DNA of 64,000 nt, from positions 6,386,001-6,450,000 of the forward strand of contig JAGPXD010000003.1 of the NCBI GenBank assembly GCA_020746995.1. The letters run 5' to 3'. The notes below the pieces were generated by a model. It ran no database searches. It saw only the letters and a list, made by a program, of their open reading frames with translations, and was not told the DNA's origin. The position numbers were made by a program, and so were the translations under genes. Shown here piece by piece: positions 11,879-23,544 of this stretch. This stretch comes from Plectosphaerella cucumerina. Lineage: Eukaryota; Ascomycota; Sordariomycetes; Glomerellales; Plectosphaerellaceae. Position 1 is the first letter of the stretch. Each line of letters begins with the position of its first letter.

Positions 11879-12545
11879 CTACCCTCGGCTTTCTTCGCTG
11901 GCCCACTCCACCAAGCACGGAATCCGTGGGTCCGGCATTGGTGGAAACGCTGGAAACCTGAGCGCAGAACGATCGCCCGCCGCCCCCTTCCCCGCTGTCC
12001 GACAAGTTCGGACCGGGGGGGTCACCAACCTCGTCGGGGCCCCAGGTTTGGTCTGGGCCGCGGGCTGTCTACTTGTCCCTGCCTTGTTCTTGTTTTTTCT
12101 CCCTCTCTTCTGCTCAAAATAGAACCCCGTCACCTTGTGACCTATCGACTTCGCCAGGGGCCCTTTGAGGTGAAGAGTGGGCGGCGCCTGGGTCCTCTGC
12201 TCGTTGTCAGCGAGGGTAGCAGAGGAGCGGGTGACCAGCGCGCTTACTTTGGCCTCGATGGCTCCGCGCCAGCTCAGGTCGGTGGACTCGTACGAAACGA
12301 AGCCCTCTTGCTTGGGGAAGGAGATGTATAGCGCCACCTCGATGTCCCCTAGCTTGCTGTATTCTTCACATTTCTTGAGCAAGGAGCTGATGTTCCTCCT
12401 GGTCGCCTCTTTGATTGAAGTGGGGCCATCTTGCGTCTTGTCTGTGGCAAGCACAGGGACCATTTCGTCGCCTCTCTGGCCGCAGTTAAGTACTTGCCTC
12501 GAATACGTCCTCGACCTTTTGGGTCGGTCTTGTGACGCTGGCCAT
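11879..12545 (-). CDS. MADS-box-like protein, 2 exons
   Basis: Exons 12494-12545 and 11879-12441 join across a 52-nt intron (GTACTT..ACAG) to give 204 aa. Exon 1 encodes MASVTRPTQKVEDVFEA. Residues about 18-75 resemble the MADS core: a basic R..NISSLLKKCEEYSKL helix followed by the beta strand GDIEVALYISF, compare RR..LFKKA.ELS.LC..E.AL. After this the protein is basic and low in complexity. MADS proteins bind CArG-like DNA as dimers, but this copy lacks the canonical IENK-type basic N-arm, so its DNA binding is uncertain. Similar short MADS-like proteins occur in lineage-specific parts of ascomycete genomes (my recollection, not checked). The last ~60 residues could hide another intron. Confidence 0.6.
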
Positions 12546-12749
12546 GATCCCTGGATAGGGACACGAACCACCGACGACGATCGACGACTTTTTTAACGCA
12601 AACGGGCCGCACCCTCGAAATGCACGGGCGTTACCGAGCTGCCAGGGCAGCGGGCCACTTGGTGGCCGAAACACGAACATGTCAAAAACGGACCTTACAA
12701 GGTTGAGCATGGTGCATTGCATCATGCAGCTTCTCTTCAGCCCTGTGTT

Positions 12750-13390
12750 TCAGCTATTTATGTCAAGCATACTCTGAAAATCTTCCATGAAAGTCTGGAG
12801 CTTTCTTGTCCACGCCTCCAGCCGGCCAGTGCTCTCCTCGGCCTCCCGGCATATCCTCTTCCTGTCTTCCGCTACATCCGACCGTATGGCTTCTAGACTA
12901 TTTGTGCGTAAGCTCGAATGTGTGCCGTGTGAAGGAGGTAGTCAGCCTACCTGGTTTCCCATTGGCCGAGAGTCTCCTCGATCATGGCCAGTCGCTCCTC
13001 AATGTTGGCCAGCCTCTGGTTGGTTCGCTCCTTGGACTGAGCGTCCAGGCGAACGTTAGCAAGCACATCTTGGCTTGCATCAACGGCTTCGCTGCCGGTA
13101 CCCGTCTGGGCGACTTTTGCCAGTCCTTGTTGCTGCGTAGCGTTGAGGGTGTCGCGTGGCACGGCCCCAGGTAGGACACCTTCTGGTTGATGATCCTGCC
13201 GGTCGCCGGCCCAGTCCCAGTCGTAACACTCCGCGCCGATGGCCGGGGAACTGAAGTCCAGCAGTGGTTGCTGAAGAAATCCGTCCGACGCTGGCTGCAT
13301 GGCCGTGTCCGATGTGTCGGGGAACGGAGTATCGGAGAAGTGAGGAAAATCGAAGTCGCTCCACATGTCCAGGCTGAAATCGTTTGCCAT
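12750..13390 (-). CDS. Acidic coiled-coil protein, 2 exons, unknown function
   Basis: Exons 12951-13390 and 12750-12897 join across a 53-nt intron (GTAGGC, branch GCTTACG, acceptor ATAG) to give 195 aa. The first ~40 residues are rich in Asp, Phe, Ser and Pro (acidic-aromatic, activation-domain-like). A Gln-rich linker follows, then a coiled coil from about residue 105 to the end, continuous across the splice junction, which supports the intron. No DNA-binding or enzymatic motif was seen. It lies next to the MADS-like gene on the same strand, so a regulatory partner role is conceivable but only inferred. Confidence 0.7.
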
Positions 13391-13703
13391 GTTGAGCCAA
13401 TACGGTGTACGCCCTTGATGATACCCGCCTCATTACCTGACCCGGCCGAATATTCGCAGTTACTTTATATTTCGTCTTCCATCTCCAGCGACAGTACATC
13501 GGGAGAACTACCTACTCCTCGTTGGGGGCCAGGGGGAGGACCAGGATGCAGGCCCCCTCTCCTGCGTCCGAAAATACTTAGCGTGTTTGAGATTTGAACA
13601 TATGTGTACCCTATCTTCCGGCATGGGATGGAACCTGATTTGGGACCTACTTCGTCCTCAAGGCGGGATCAAAAGCTAGGCCGTCGTCTGGTTCCGGGCC
13701 ACT

Positions 13704-14055
13704 GTGTCTAGAGCTTGCCCGCGCAAACCCCTATTGTACCAGAAGGACTTCTTGCGGCGGGACCGCCTCCTTGAGATTGAGGGGTTGGAAGACCCAGATT
13801 TCTCCACGCGCAGGACCGAGCTTCAGGCCATACGACAGAAGTGCCGGGACCATGGCATTCGATCAACCAGAGAAGAAGTGGCGAATTGACGGCCTGGCAA
13901 GACACATTCGGGCTTACCACCTCCGGGGGATGTCTATGCCATTCGGATGTCCCTTCAGCGAATGCCAGGCTATCCTTGGAACCGGAGAGCATTTTCTCAG
14001 TCACATGGAGCGGGAGCATCAACTACATCTACCATTATCCGTGATCACGAAGTAG
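13704..14055 (+). pseudogene. C2H2-like zinc-finger fragment
   Basis: Two overlapping frames look protein-like. The first (to 13889) is a charged helical segment around RLLEIEGLEDPDF. The second (ATG at 13852, to 14055) holds GLARHIRAYHLRG and then CPFSEC followed by HFLSHMEREH. The spacing C-x4-C-x12-H-x4-H fits a C2H2 finger. The frames overlap by about 40 nt and no intron of usual length joins them, so I read this as a frameshifted or truncated zinc-finger gene. If the second frame is used alone it encodes 67 aa. Confidence 0.45.
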
Positions 14056-14373
14056 CTTTAATAGATTGAAAGATTGGACGCACTGATAGACTTTGGCACT
14101 ACATTTTTCTTATCCGCCCTATTCTAAACGCCCACAAAATCTGACTTCCCCACTGCGATGAACAATTGGAACAGAACAACTTTCTGCTAGGACTTCAGAA
14201 GCTCATCTGAAGCGACTCCATAGATAGGTAAATGCTAGTCCATCATTTCATATCCTTCACCTCCCTCAACACCGGTGCCAGGGAAGAGATCCATTCCATT
14301 GGATGTTGCCGTAAGAGCCTGCCCCCACTGCAGCTGTAGACATTTCCACCACTCTCGTGCTGCCTTAAAGGCT

Positions 14374-14709
14374 TTACGCTCGAGGATGAGCAGTTCCGTG
14401 AAAAAGTCGTGACAAGCGTACGCCGCAGAAGAAATCTAACTTGTCAACTAAGATGGCGCGTTGTGACATTGGATAACTCACTGGTGGAATGACTATCCTG
14501 AGAAGGGAAGGGCTCTTCCAGGCACCAGTCGTAGCCCCGATCAAGACAAAAGCCAGTAAAACGGCAAGTGTCAAGATGACCTGAATTGCAAGATGCCCAA
14601 GCAATATTATACGCCCGGTCTTCCTGCCTGCTATGCCTTCGTTTTCGCGTGTTTGCCATATCAGAAATAAATTGCCCGAAGGTCCCACTGATGAGCCAAT
14701 AAAGAGCAC
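14374..14709 (-). other. Possible membrane-protein fragment
   Basis: One minus-strand frame contains a clear hydrophobic helix (AIQVILTLAVLLAFVLIGA) preceded by charged sequence. No family is recognised, and no ATG-initiated complete gene could be assembled. It could be a relic of a polytopic membrane protein or chance. Apart from this and the duplicated block near 15 kb, I see no gene between 14056 and 15255. Confidence 0.25.
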
Positions 14710-14954
14710 AGTTCATGAGAGAGGACACTACAGTACGTACGCTCGTGACTGTATGACCTTAGCAGGGTTCTCAACAACGAGGTTCATGCAGTGCGGAGAT
14801 GCCTGTATTGATGGTCCCAAATCTAGACCTTTGCAACCGGCATTTAAAGTGAGATCGCTTAAGACCCAAAGTTAGGCTTTCGAATTGGACTGGGTGAGGC
14901 TGAGGACAGCGGCGCGGAGCATATGGTACAGTATCAGGGCTAAAGGTGTTGTTT

Positions 14955-15045
14955 TCTGCATTGGAGACCAGAGTTGGGTCACTCGTGTCGGCCAAATCTA
15001 CGTACCTGACTGCGTTATGTGCTCATATAGATACGAAATTTAGGC
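14955..15045 (-). repeat. Duplicated leader of an orphan gene family, left copy
   Basis: The minus strand reads CACATAACGCAGTCAGGTAC followed by GTAGATTTGGCCGACA and CCCAACTCTGGTCTCC. This matches the plus strand at 16662-16757 almost base for base. Downstream on the minus strand a frame reads DTSDPTLVSNAEN, parallel to NNDPTLVSHDGRN in the right copy, then diverges and stops at 14771. The left copy is probably a decayed member. Confidence 0.7.
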
Positions 15046-15050
15046 CCGGG

Positions 15051-15060
15051 ATATAAATAG
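15051..15060 (+). promoter_or_regulatory. TATA-like element upstream of the nuclear-protein gene
   Basis: ATATAAATAG lies about 200 nt upstream of the ATG at 15256, on the correct strand. It is a reasonable core-promoter candidate, though the distance implies a leader of about 170 nt or an undetected 5' intron. Confidence 0.4.
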
Positions 15061-15255
15061 AGTGTGGACTGACGGGTACAATTGGGACAGAAAGGTTAAA
15101 AACGGGTTCTAACGCTTAATTCAAGTACAGCAATTGGGCCGAGATTGGAGACCCCTGTCAGGGACCCTTCAGGACGAAGCGTATATCAACTAACCTCCCC
15201 GATACTGGAAGCTGCTGCACCTGAACTCTATCCATTCAACCACCCAAAATCGACG

Positions 15256-16059
15256 ATGGATGCGTGGGGCACGACTGAGAAATTCCAAGAAAGGCTTTCG
15301 AGAGCCTTCAAGGTCGTCAATGCGAGTGGAGTTCTTGGAATAGTTCCCAAAGTCAAAAGCCCGCGCATGCGTAAGCGACGTGCTTCAAACGAGGACGCTG
15401 CCATCAAACGCCAGAAAGTGGCCGGCGACGACTTTGGCCCGTCCGGACTTCAGGGTATTAGCCTCAAGAGACAGCTGTCTGATGAGACCGTCAGCCAGCC
15501 CAAACGCCAACGGCTGCCCGATGGAGAAGTCGACGATCGTCCTAGTCGCAAAAGGGGCTCACCTGACGACGACTTTGATGACCGAAGTTCGAAGCGCCAG
15601 CGCCAGAGACCCCAGAGCGATTTGGACATCAGGATGATGCTATATCCAGTTTTTCAGGAGTGCAAAACCATCATGGAGCTCAACGAACTACTGTCTTGTT
15701 TCGGGACGGACGAGATGACCGTAGCATTCGTTTTGAGCGATGTGCCCGAGAAACTGCGACTTCGGGCTCTCTCATACCTGCAGAGAAGACGCGCCGATGC
15801 GTGTGAACGCGTCATCCAGAACATGCGCTACATGCAGCATCACGCAGAACGATTTAACCCCCAGTCGCTTTTTCCGATGGTATTCTTTTCCGGCATCTAC
15901 CCAATCGAGAAGTGCTCTGTCTGCGGAGAGAGCTTGAAAGAGTTCGAGGATTTCATTTTCAAAGGCTGCGGGCGATGTCCAATCCACCCGCGCTGTCTGA
16001 CCAATGGGCTTATGACTGGTAGTCGGCCTATGTTTGGAATGTGTTTGTGTGTTGGATGA
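15256..16059 (+). CDS. Putative nuclear protein with C-terminal Cys/His motif
   Basis: From the first ATG the frame gives 267 aa. The frame is open upstream to about 15145 but without an ATG, so a 5' exon may be missing. Residues about 35-130 hold several basic nuclear-localisation-like clusters (RMRKRR, KRQK, PKRQR, SRKRG, SKRQRQR) separated by acidic, disordered sequence. A helical region follows. The last 55 residues are Cys-rich: CSVCGESL, then CGRCPIHPRC and CLC near the end, suggesting a zinc-binding fold (C-x2-C...C-x2-C..H..C). I do not recognise the family. Nuclear localisation and metal binding are inferences. Confidence 0.65.
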   Translation: MDAWGTTEKFQERLSRAFKVVNASGVLGIVPKVKSPRMRKRRASNEDAAIKRQKVAGDDFGPSGLQGISLKRQLSDETVSQPKRQRLPDGEVDDRPSRKRGSPDDDFDDRSSKRQRQRPQSDLDIRMMLYPVFQECKTIMELNELLSCFGTDEMTVAFVLSDVPEKLRLRALSYLQRRRADACERVIQNMRYMQHHAERFNPQSLFPMVFFSGIYPIEKCSVCGESLKEFEDFIFKGCGRCPIHPRCLTNGLMTGSRPMFGMCLCVG

Positions 16060-16661
16060 TTCAGTCACGTCTCGATTAACTCGTTTTTAGTCTAGAAGAG
16101 AGAGTGCCCTTTCGCGTGCTTCACAAGACTTGATATCGTTTTGAACGTAAGGTTCTAGGAAAAATCTTTCCTCTTCAAAGACAGTTGATCCCTCTATCAA
16201 CCTGCGATTTTGAGGCACTTTACAGAACTCCACAAGTTGGGAACGGCCAATCTACTAAGCAGAGAAAAAATAAGTTTGTGCAGTAGGCGAGACCCAGGAA
16301 GTGTACCAGCGAGCGTTGCCATGTATTTGGTCTCAGCGTACCCACGACGAGCCACAATGCGCTCTTGATGTTATGTAGACGCACGGTACTTCGACATCTC
16401 TTTGATGGCTCAGCATCTCCTTCGGGCACATAGTGAACCCCAAGTTCAGCCCGACCCTTTTCGTACACCTAGTAAGAAGATCCTCTCGTCTCAGACTTTG
16501 GAGGACTCGGTCACGAACTGGTACAGCAAGTGCGCGCCGCTGAAGCGGGGCCAGGCTGGCGCTCACCATGTTGTGGGGACGGCGGGGTAGCCGGGCGTGG
16601 AGCAGTATCCAGCGCATGGGTGTACTGTATCAGTTCTACTCTTCAATCCACACTCTGCTTA
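16060..16661. other. No supported gene
   Basis: Short overlapping frames on both strands, with no motif and no duplicate elsewhere in the window. Confidence 0.5.
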
Positions 16662-16757
16662 GATCCAGGGCCTGGATTTCGGTTCTGTTTGATCACATAA
16701 CGGAGTCAGGTACGTAGATTTGGCCGATAACAACGACCCAACTCTGGTCTCCCACGA
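16662..16757 (+). repeat. Duplicated leader of an orphan gene family, right copy
   Basis: Matches the minus strand of 14955-15045. The conserved part includes AGTCAGGTACGTAGATTTGG, which contains a good splice-donor-like GTACGT, so this may be a 5' leader or first exon/intron of both family members. Confidence 0.7.
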
Positions 16758-16776
16758 CGGCCGAAATTCGTCAGAC

Positions 16777-17169
16777 ATGCAGCCATCCTCTTTTCTTTCC
16801 GTCATTGGCACATCTACTATACCTCTGCTTATTCCCTCCCTTCCGACGGACCGAACCATTGACGGTCCAGTCAAGGGACAGAACAACGTCCGCATTGAGC
16901 GGTTGTTCTCAGGGGTTGCCTTCATTGATCTCGACGATTATGCGGTTTACCCTTCGACATGGGACATGCAACCGCTGCGAGGCCACACTGATCGCATGGT
17001 GACCAGCATCAAGATCGTTGGTGTTTCTCCCGACCTTGACCGCGTCCAATGCAACGCGCTGCTCAAACATGGGGACAAATATCAGTACATACCTGTTTTT
17101 GACGATCGGTTTGCTCTGGAGCTTGCTGAGCCGCAGCAAATTATGGCTATTAAATGTTACCAGATATAA
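16777..17169 (+). CDS. Orphan small protein, probably beta-rich
   Basis: From the first ATG (16777) 130 aa are encoded. The frame is open upstream to 16720, into the duplicated leader, so an upstream exon may supply the true start. Hydrophobic residues alternate in beta-strand patterns (SGVAFIDLDDYAV, SIKIVGVSP, YQYIPVFDD). No family is recognised and no signal peptide is visible. The left duplicate near 14.8 kb keeps only the leader and about 12 similar residues before diverging. Confidence 0.4.
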   Translation: MQPSSFLSVIGTSTIPLLIPSLPTDRTIDGPVKGQNNVRIERLFSGVAFIDLDDYAVYPSTWDMQPLRGHTDRMVTSIKIVGVSPDLDRVQCNALLKHGDKYQYIPVFDDRFALELAEPQQIMAIKCYQI

Positions 17170-17389
17170 GCAAAGCCAAGCAGTCACAATAGCATACCGC
17201 ATGGACCTGGTCTATGGCGATTAGGCCTATTAATTTTGACCTTGACGAGCGGTTACCAGATCTACGAGGAATAGCAAGGAAGGCGCTCAATCTGTTCTGT
17301 AAAGCAAACCCCAAATATTGCTCTGAAAATGAACCTAGCGCCGGATAACAGCATGTTGTAAACTGAGTCTCCGACTCATTCTTAACTTA

Positions 17390-18830
17390 GCAGTGTTCCT
17401 GACACAATAGGGACGATCTGGTGCCATGACTGTTGCCCCCATAGCCACCACGTACTCCAACAGCTCGACCGCCTCCTTCAACTGGCCGTTGGCTCAATAC
17501 GCTCGTACAAGCTCGTGCTGCGATGACAGTCCAAAAGTGTGATTCTCTGCCAGCGTCCTCGTCTTGATCATCAACAAGCACCAAGAAGCTCGACCGCCTT
17601 CTTTATCCGCACGTTGGCTTCATACGCTGCTGCGAGCGCGTGCCGCGATGCCAGTCGAGAAGGATGATCCTCTGCCATCGTCACCGCCTTCACGTGCTGA
17701 AGCAACCGAGCAGCGTCACTAATCCGCCCCTCAATTTTGAAGCAACGGCCCGCCCAGTACCCCACCTTGCTCTCATCTTCTCTCCTCCGCCTCTGACGTC
17801 GCCTGGATCGCCCGAAGTACGTGAGGAATGCTCTGTCGTCACGACTCGCGCTGCTCCCATTCATCCATCTTTAAGACACCTACTAGATGAGCCAGAGCCG
17901 CATCCCTTACTTTCTGTGCCGTTGCTTGCGCACCAAACCAGCCTCACGTTGCCAGATGCACAAGGCTGTGAATGTCGAACCCCTGATCGTTCTCGCGCAC
18001 CTGCTAGAACGCACATCCCCTCAGCGTCCCAAGCGCATGCACGAGTTCCTCCTCAGTCCCATGCATCGGTAACATGCTTCGGGGTATCGCCCGCGATGCG
18101 ATCTGCGACATGAATGAGAGGAGACCCGCCGCAGGTCGGTCATCCCGCCGGATATGGTCAAACGAGGCCAACCATATCGCTGCCACCGCGTGCTGCGACT
18201 CCTTGCGCCGGCCCAGGTCGGGAATCTACAGGATGAGCAGCCTTATAGCCTCTTTCTATTTCTTCAGTAGCAGTGAGAGAGACCTCAAGAGTGTATTCCT
18301 CTTGAGCATGTGCTACTGCCTGAGAAATGGCTAGGGGCAAATACGTGAGCTCGAAGAGGAATTCAGCCGCAGGCTTGTCGTCTTCAAGCATCTCCTTCGA
18401 AGCCAGCTTTGCCAGCAAGTCACCAGCCTCCTACTCACTCACCCCATGTTGTCGTCAGCGACCGCCAGTGCCACGTCGATCAACCGCGTCGTGAAATGAA
18501 CCGTCCCATGGGGACCCTCTGGAAGTTAGCGATCAAGTTCGGGCGACTTGGCATCCCCATAGACCGTTTTCGTATCGTCGGCGTTGTCGATAATGAGAGG
18601 CCAGCGGTCCAAACGCTCCAGGAGTATTCGAAACACCTCCTTCGGGTCCCTGCCAGGGCCTTCATGACGATGCCGCCGAGGCTGTGTGCTACAACGATAA
18701 TGCACTCCTTTCAGTCCTGTCAGCCATGCGTCCCGCAAGCGTGGCTCTCAGCTCATACCGCATCCTCCAGCTCGCATACGGCCTGGATCGCAAGATCCTG
18801 CTCATGTTGCGACAAGCTATTCTGGTGATT
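17390..18830 (-). pseudogene. Decayed NB-ARC/TPR NLR with alpha/beta-hydrolase remnant
   Basis: Several minus-strand frames form parts of one NLR. In 5' to 3' order they are: IIVVAHSLGGIVMKAL, the nucleophile-elbow motif (GHSLG-type) of lipase-like N-terminal domains; then, almost directly, WPLIIDNADD (Walker B end of NB-ARC), PEGPHGTVHFTTR, and LTYLPLAISQAVAHAQE (GLPLA-type motif); then TPR units (SRLASRHALAAAYEANV, LKEAVELLEYVVAM). No P-loop lies between the hydrolase motif and Walker B, so most of the NTPase domain is deleted. Several frameshifts and stops separate the parts, including TAA after LDR near 18530 and TGA in the last TPR. Intact relatives act in non-self recognition or cell death. 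Confidence 0.75.
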
Positions 18831-18951
18831 CGCGTCGAGCCGTGCATCTATGTCTCATCCTGCCATATACCCAGACAAGGGCGTGTGAAAGAATTTACCG
18901 TCGGAATCATGCATCATGGATTCAGCTATCCAATGGCGTGATTAACATCAT

Positions 18952-21468
18952 CTACCCTCCAGCTTCAGTGTGACGAGCTTTCTTAACCTCCGCTTGCCCT
19001 GCTAACTCGTCTGATGTCAATCCTTCAAGATCGTGTACCTCTTGATGAACGACAATGGCCGCATTGGTAGAGAGAGCTTGATTTCCAGTGAAGTCTCTCA
19101 TAGCTTCAACGAGCTTGCTACTGATCCCATTGTCCCGACAGAGCACAATGGTTCGTGATCCATTTTTGACCACCTTTTGGTACCAATTGTCTCTTGTGAG
19201 AGCGCGTAGCATGACATCATATATTCTATATCCTGCGTGCTCCTTTTTCGATACCTGTCTTTGGATTGTAGAGTCATCCATGCCGGCCAATATTGTCTGT
19301 TGGATTCCCCTTCCATCCCAGAACAGGAGGGTTATTATGTTGTCGTCTTGTGGGATTAAGACGATCTGGCCCTCATTAGCATCGTGCCCACCGCTACTGC
19401 CCACAAGCAACTGTTCATCGGATACCTCAGGGGGCGCTGGAGATGGCGTAGTATGACGTTCGGAATCTGCCCCTGGCTCGGAAATTTTGATCAATGCATC
19501 TGAACATCCCAAGCTGTCACCAGTGCCCACAGGGTCTTGGGTAACTGTTGTGCTTGAAACTTTCGTTGACTGATTTGCGCTTGGAGTGGCCCCGAAATGA
19601 AGCAGTTCGGACTTGTAGCTTCCAAAAAAAGCCTCGAACATTGAAGCTCTTACAAATAAGGAGGAAACACCACCTCCTTCTTGTTGCGGCCTTGACGAAA
19701 TTGTCGGTAAGAATAGGTGTTCCTTCTCACCTTCGAAGGCAATCCGGTACGGACGACCACTTCTCCGCTTCAGGAGTTCACCAGAGCCTGTTTCAACCAT
19801 CTGGAGGCCCAAAATCTGCCGGGGTACTGCTGTTGCTACACAGCGTTCAATGTGGCTCGCAAGATCCAGAACAGTAGACTCGGGGACGTCGTACAGTCGA
19901 GGGTCAAGGGCTTGGCCAAGAGTTTGTCGGGCAGTCTCCAAATGAACAGCAGAAGATATGAACTGCTGTATCTGTGGCGAGTGAAAACCAAGCTTCTGGG
20001 CCAGCGCTGCTATGCCATGCCATCTCATTGGGTTCGACATTTTAGTCGGGAGCGAGTCGTCATTTTCTTCCTTCTTCGGGCACTGAGGAGTCATGTCAGG
20101 CCAATGTCTCCAAGCGTACAGCCAAATCTGCCTGTAGCCAAACTCGAATTGGTCATCTGTTGAGCCAGGTATCTCGACAAAGGTTGATTCCGAGGTTTGA
20201 ATCCAGCAAACACCTCGGTTCGGGGCACTTTGCTGGAAGATTTGGATCATTCCAGTGCGTATTGACTTTGCCGATGGAGGAATCAGCCGCTTCATCACCA
20301 TGGCTGGGTTGCGTAGAAATTTCATGTCCTCGAAAAACGTGTGAAATGATGGTATAAGAGTCGGAGTTTTCACAATGTTGGACCAGATCTCTTGTCGTTC
20401 AATCCAATCAACAACTTCAGGGAATAAATCCCTCGTTTGGAAACGTTTTTGTAAAGCAGATCGGTCGAAAAGTGACCATGCAGGGACATGTAGCTCCATG
20501 GCGTCCACGGTCTGCCGGCTGATCGTCCACAGAAGTTCGCTTCTTCCATTGACATATCCCCGCCAAGTGCGGTCAATGTGATGAATGTAATGGCGCATTT
20601 CCTGATATTGCTCAGCACCTGCATTCGGAAGCCCAGTGTGTCATCGTACCTCGAAGCTTTTGGTTGCAAGACATTTCTGGTCGATCCGAAACCCATGCCA
20701 AAGACCAGGGATTGTTCGAAGCTGATCGATAAATGGCCCCAAATGGTTCGAGCTTCTCATACGTCTCAAAGCCTTCCTCTTGTCTGGATGTAGTCGTGCC
20801 AACAGCCGCTTTTGTGCAAATACGGACTCCAGCTCGTCGTGGGAACTGCGAAGATAGGCGGCGTATTTGAGGTAGATTTCGCCGTCAGAAAAGTTAACGT
20901 TCTTGGAATACTCTTCAGCTAGCGCCGACTGCAGCCGCCGGCTGAGCCCTTGAAGCATAATCAGCATCGCAGAAATGGCAGACGACAGTCTTGGATGATA
21001 CACACCTTCCTCGAATAAATCAACAACCCACCACCAGCTGGCTTTCGGCAGGAGTTCTTTTGCGGCAGCAACACGATGAATGCCTTGCAGACAAGTGACA
21101 GTGGTATCGGGTGGCAGTATAAGCTCTGGAATAGACGTATCGCCAAGCAGGTTCCCATCCCGGCGTAGTCCTGGGGACTTGTCAATGGCCTTGACGAGGA
21201 GCTGCGGGCTGATAATGGCAGGAATGTGGTTGATGGGCGCTAATCGTAGAATCTTTTGCTCCTTGAAACGTTGTAGTAGGATCTTCTTGACATCTTCATT
21301 CGGCTGACGGCAGCTGTGTCTCTCTGAAATGGTAGCTGTACTTCGAGGGTCTAAATCGAAACGAAGGTGTTCAAATTTAATGCGCACTGTCCCTCTGAAA
21401 TACTCCTTGTAGTCTTCGAAGAGCAGTGTCTCAAGCTTATCAACGACTTCCTGTGCTATGTCGTTCAT
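18952..21468 (-). CDS. DUF3723 family protein, 2 exons
   Basis: Exons 20650-21468 and 18952-20601 join across a 48-nt intron (GTACGA..TCAG) in phase, giving 822 aa. The N-terminal ~270 residues carry hallmarks I associate with DUF3723: IKFEHLRFDLDPRS, NHIPAIIS, a CLQGIHRVAAAKELLP motif, WWWVVDL, FSDGEIYLKYAAYL, ARLHPDKRKALRRM and IPGLWHGFRI. The GIHRVAAAKE stretch resembles the GxHRxxAA motif of ParB/sulfiredoxin-fold domains. The middle has helical segments, the C-terminal third is Ser/Pro-rich then charged. Biochemical function is unknown. DUF3723 genes are recurrent cargo of fungal Starship elements. The gene looks intact. A 5' fragment of a second copy lies at 27.7 kb. Confidence 0.85.
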
Positions 21469-21529
21469 GACGGCAAAAAAGAAAAAAAAAACTGCAGCAG
21501 TCGCAGCCGTTCGCTGTCATTGTGAAGGC

Positions 21530-21959
21530 GATGAGACCTGACATTTAAGCCAGTCTGAGAGGTTCAGATCCGTGAAGTCGATCAATTGGCTCCGAATGAA
21601 TCGATGAATTCCACCTGCAGCCGTTAATCCCGATTCAAGGCCCTGTGTCGACCACGTTGGGGCACCGCTTTGGACCTAGCTATCTTGGGTGGCCAGGAAC
21701 AATGACTCAAGGCACACAGCGCAGTCACATGGACGGTACATTAGGCACAAAGGACGGAGTCAAATGACAATTCACCACTCTCTAGGCACTGCTGCGAAGT
21801 GACAACTTGACCTCGGTGCTATATCAAACTTGGTCGCCAAGCTGTCGAAGTCGCAGCGGGCGGATCTCGTGAACACTACATCATCGTTGAAATTGTGTGG
21901 AACCCCCACTCGATTGAGATAGGGGAGGGATCAAGGGGGTGCAGCTCTGTGTCTGTCCC
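21530..21959. other. Promoter-side region of the DUF3723 gene; no gene
   Basis: A short A-rich run (about 21475-21490) directly precedes the DUF3723 start. Beyond it no supported coding sequence is visible up to the duplicated block. Confidence 0.5.
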
Positions 21960-23270
21960 CGTTTGATTTCTAATGACTGAGGGGCACTGTAGAATCGACG
22001 TTCCGGTCGAGTCATGTCCTAGGTACGACTCCCGAGTACTTACGCGGGGCAAGCGCCCAGAATCACATCCAAGGGCCTCCCTACCCTGGGTCATGAAGAG
22101 GGGCTTAGCCACACACTATGCACGCGGTAGAACCCAGATTTGGGACCAAGACTTCGCCACTGTGAATGCTTCCCCTCATCGAATCAGAGGATCGTCCCGG
22201 CTTCCACTATTTAAGTCCGCCGCTGATGCGCTCAGGATGCGTTCGCGAGGGTCTGGTCCATAACACCTTACTGCACGGTCGCGCAAATACAAGCGCAGTG
22301 CTTCGAGCCAGCGTGCTGAAACACACTCTTGCAACCATCATGACGGCGTGCGTCATCTGCTGCTTCTCCCTCGCGGCCTACGCACTTTCCACCAGATATT
22401 CAAGGTCTGGTGTAGCTACTTTACAGGTATGAGCATAGGAAGGAGCCCAGGTATGCCACTAAAACCATGTCACAGTTCGACCTGTCTCTCGCGCTCCAGA
22501 GCGTGCTTCCGAGGCAGTTCCCCGATATGCCTGACATTGTTGGTTCGGCCAGGTCCAAGGTGGGAGGCGCAATGAACACTGCAATCCCGGAAGTGGTGAG
22601 TCGAGTCCGCACCGCCGCCGACGCGATCGCAACTCGAGTATCTGGCATGGTCGATGCAGCAGTGCCCAAGGTTTTCCATGTCGGAACCGGCCATCTATGT
22701 GTCGGTGACACTGCAGACAAGTCCTGCCACCGCCTGCCGCTCCGTCTCTCGGACGTGATCCCACCCGCAGCGCAAGAGGTGTTGAAGAAGGCGCTTGGCG
22801 ATATCAAGTCGCTGAATGATTCCACCCTTTCTGTCATCACAGGATCACATGTCAGAAACTGCCTCATCGCCGGCGTAGTTTCCATTGCCTTTGCTTTTCT
22901 GTTTCCTTCACGGGTGGGGCGCGCGTCTGGTGAGATGTTTGCCGTCATTCAAGCTTCTTCAAGCTGTTCTTTACTTGCTCTTTGGGCTGGTATGTTGCCT
23001 GCCTTTCATGGTTGCGGTTGGATACCAGGCGACGATACTGTCTGCCTTGCCGTCATGGGTAGATGTGCAACAGGGGCGCGTCTTCGGGCTATCCGTGGGT
23101 TGCCTCTGCTGCGGCTGCGCTGTGGCACTGCTTGGAGGCATGATTCCGTTTGTTCCCTGACGAACCAAGTCGGGCGTGCGGAGAAGGCAATGTTGAACAG
23201 GAGACACACTTTGAATTGCTGCCGGGAAGAATCGAGAAGTCAGGGGCAGGTCAACGGAGTGTCACACGTA
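21960..23270 (+). repeat. Direct segmental duplication, left copy (1.3 kb)
   Basis: This block matches 47400-48660 in the same orientation: promoter region (CGAGTCATG..., CCAAGACT..., CACTATTTAAGTCC), both exons, the intron and about 100 nt of 3' flank (GGGGCAGGTCA). It carries the decayed copy of the four-TM membrane protein gene. Confidence 0.88.
22298..23160 (+). pseudogene. Decayed copy of the four-TM membrane protein
   Basis: Aligned with the intact gene at 47653-48531, exon 1 (22298-22426) begins with GTG instead of ATG. The 49-nt intron (22427-22475) and the exon 2 start are retained. Around 22900, between AFAFL and HGWGARL, the copy lacks 11 nt present in the intact gene, which shifts the frame. 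The original frame resumes as HGWGARLVRCLP and runs to the matching stop at 23158-23160. Start loss plus frameshift make it a pseudogene. An internal Met in exon 1 could still start a truncated product missing the last three membrane helices. Confidence 0.88.
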
Positions 23271-23544
23271 GTAGAGTCAGTTTTCATGGCACTTCACATG
23301 CACTTTCTGTACAATACTCGATCACATGGTCGATCAAATAAGTCTTGCCATTCCCTTGTTTTTTTTGGGCGTCTAATCACCTTTACGTACATAAGGCTAT
23401 GTTCGAGCAAACTCGTCTACTCCACTGAAAGACCCTGACATATGCATTCGGGATGCTAGCTTACTTCTGCCAAGGCATCGCGTAACTAGAATAGACTAGC
23501 CATTGAGAGTTTGACTTGCCACTGATGCCATATCGCACGCTCGT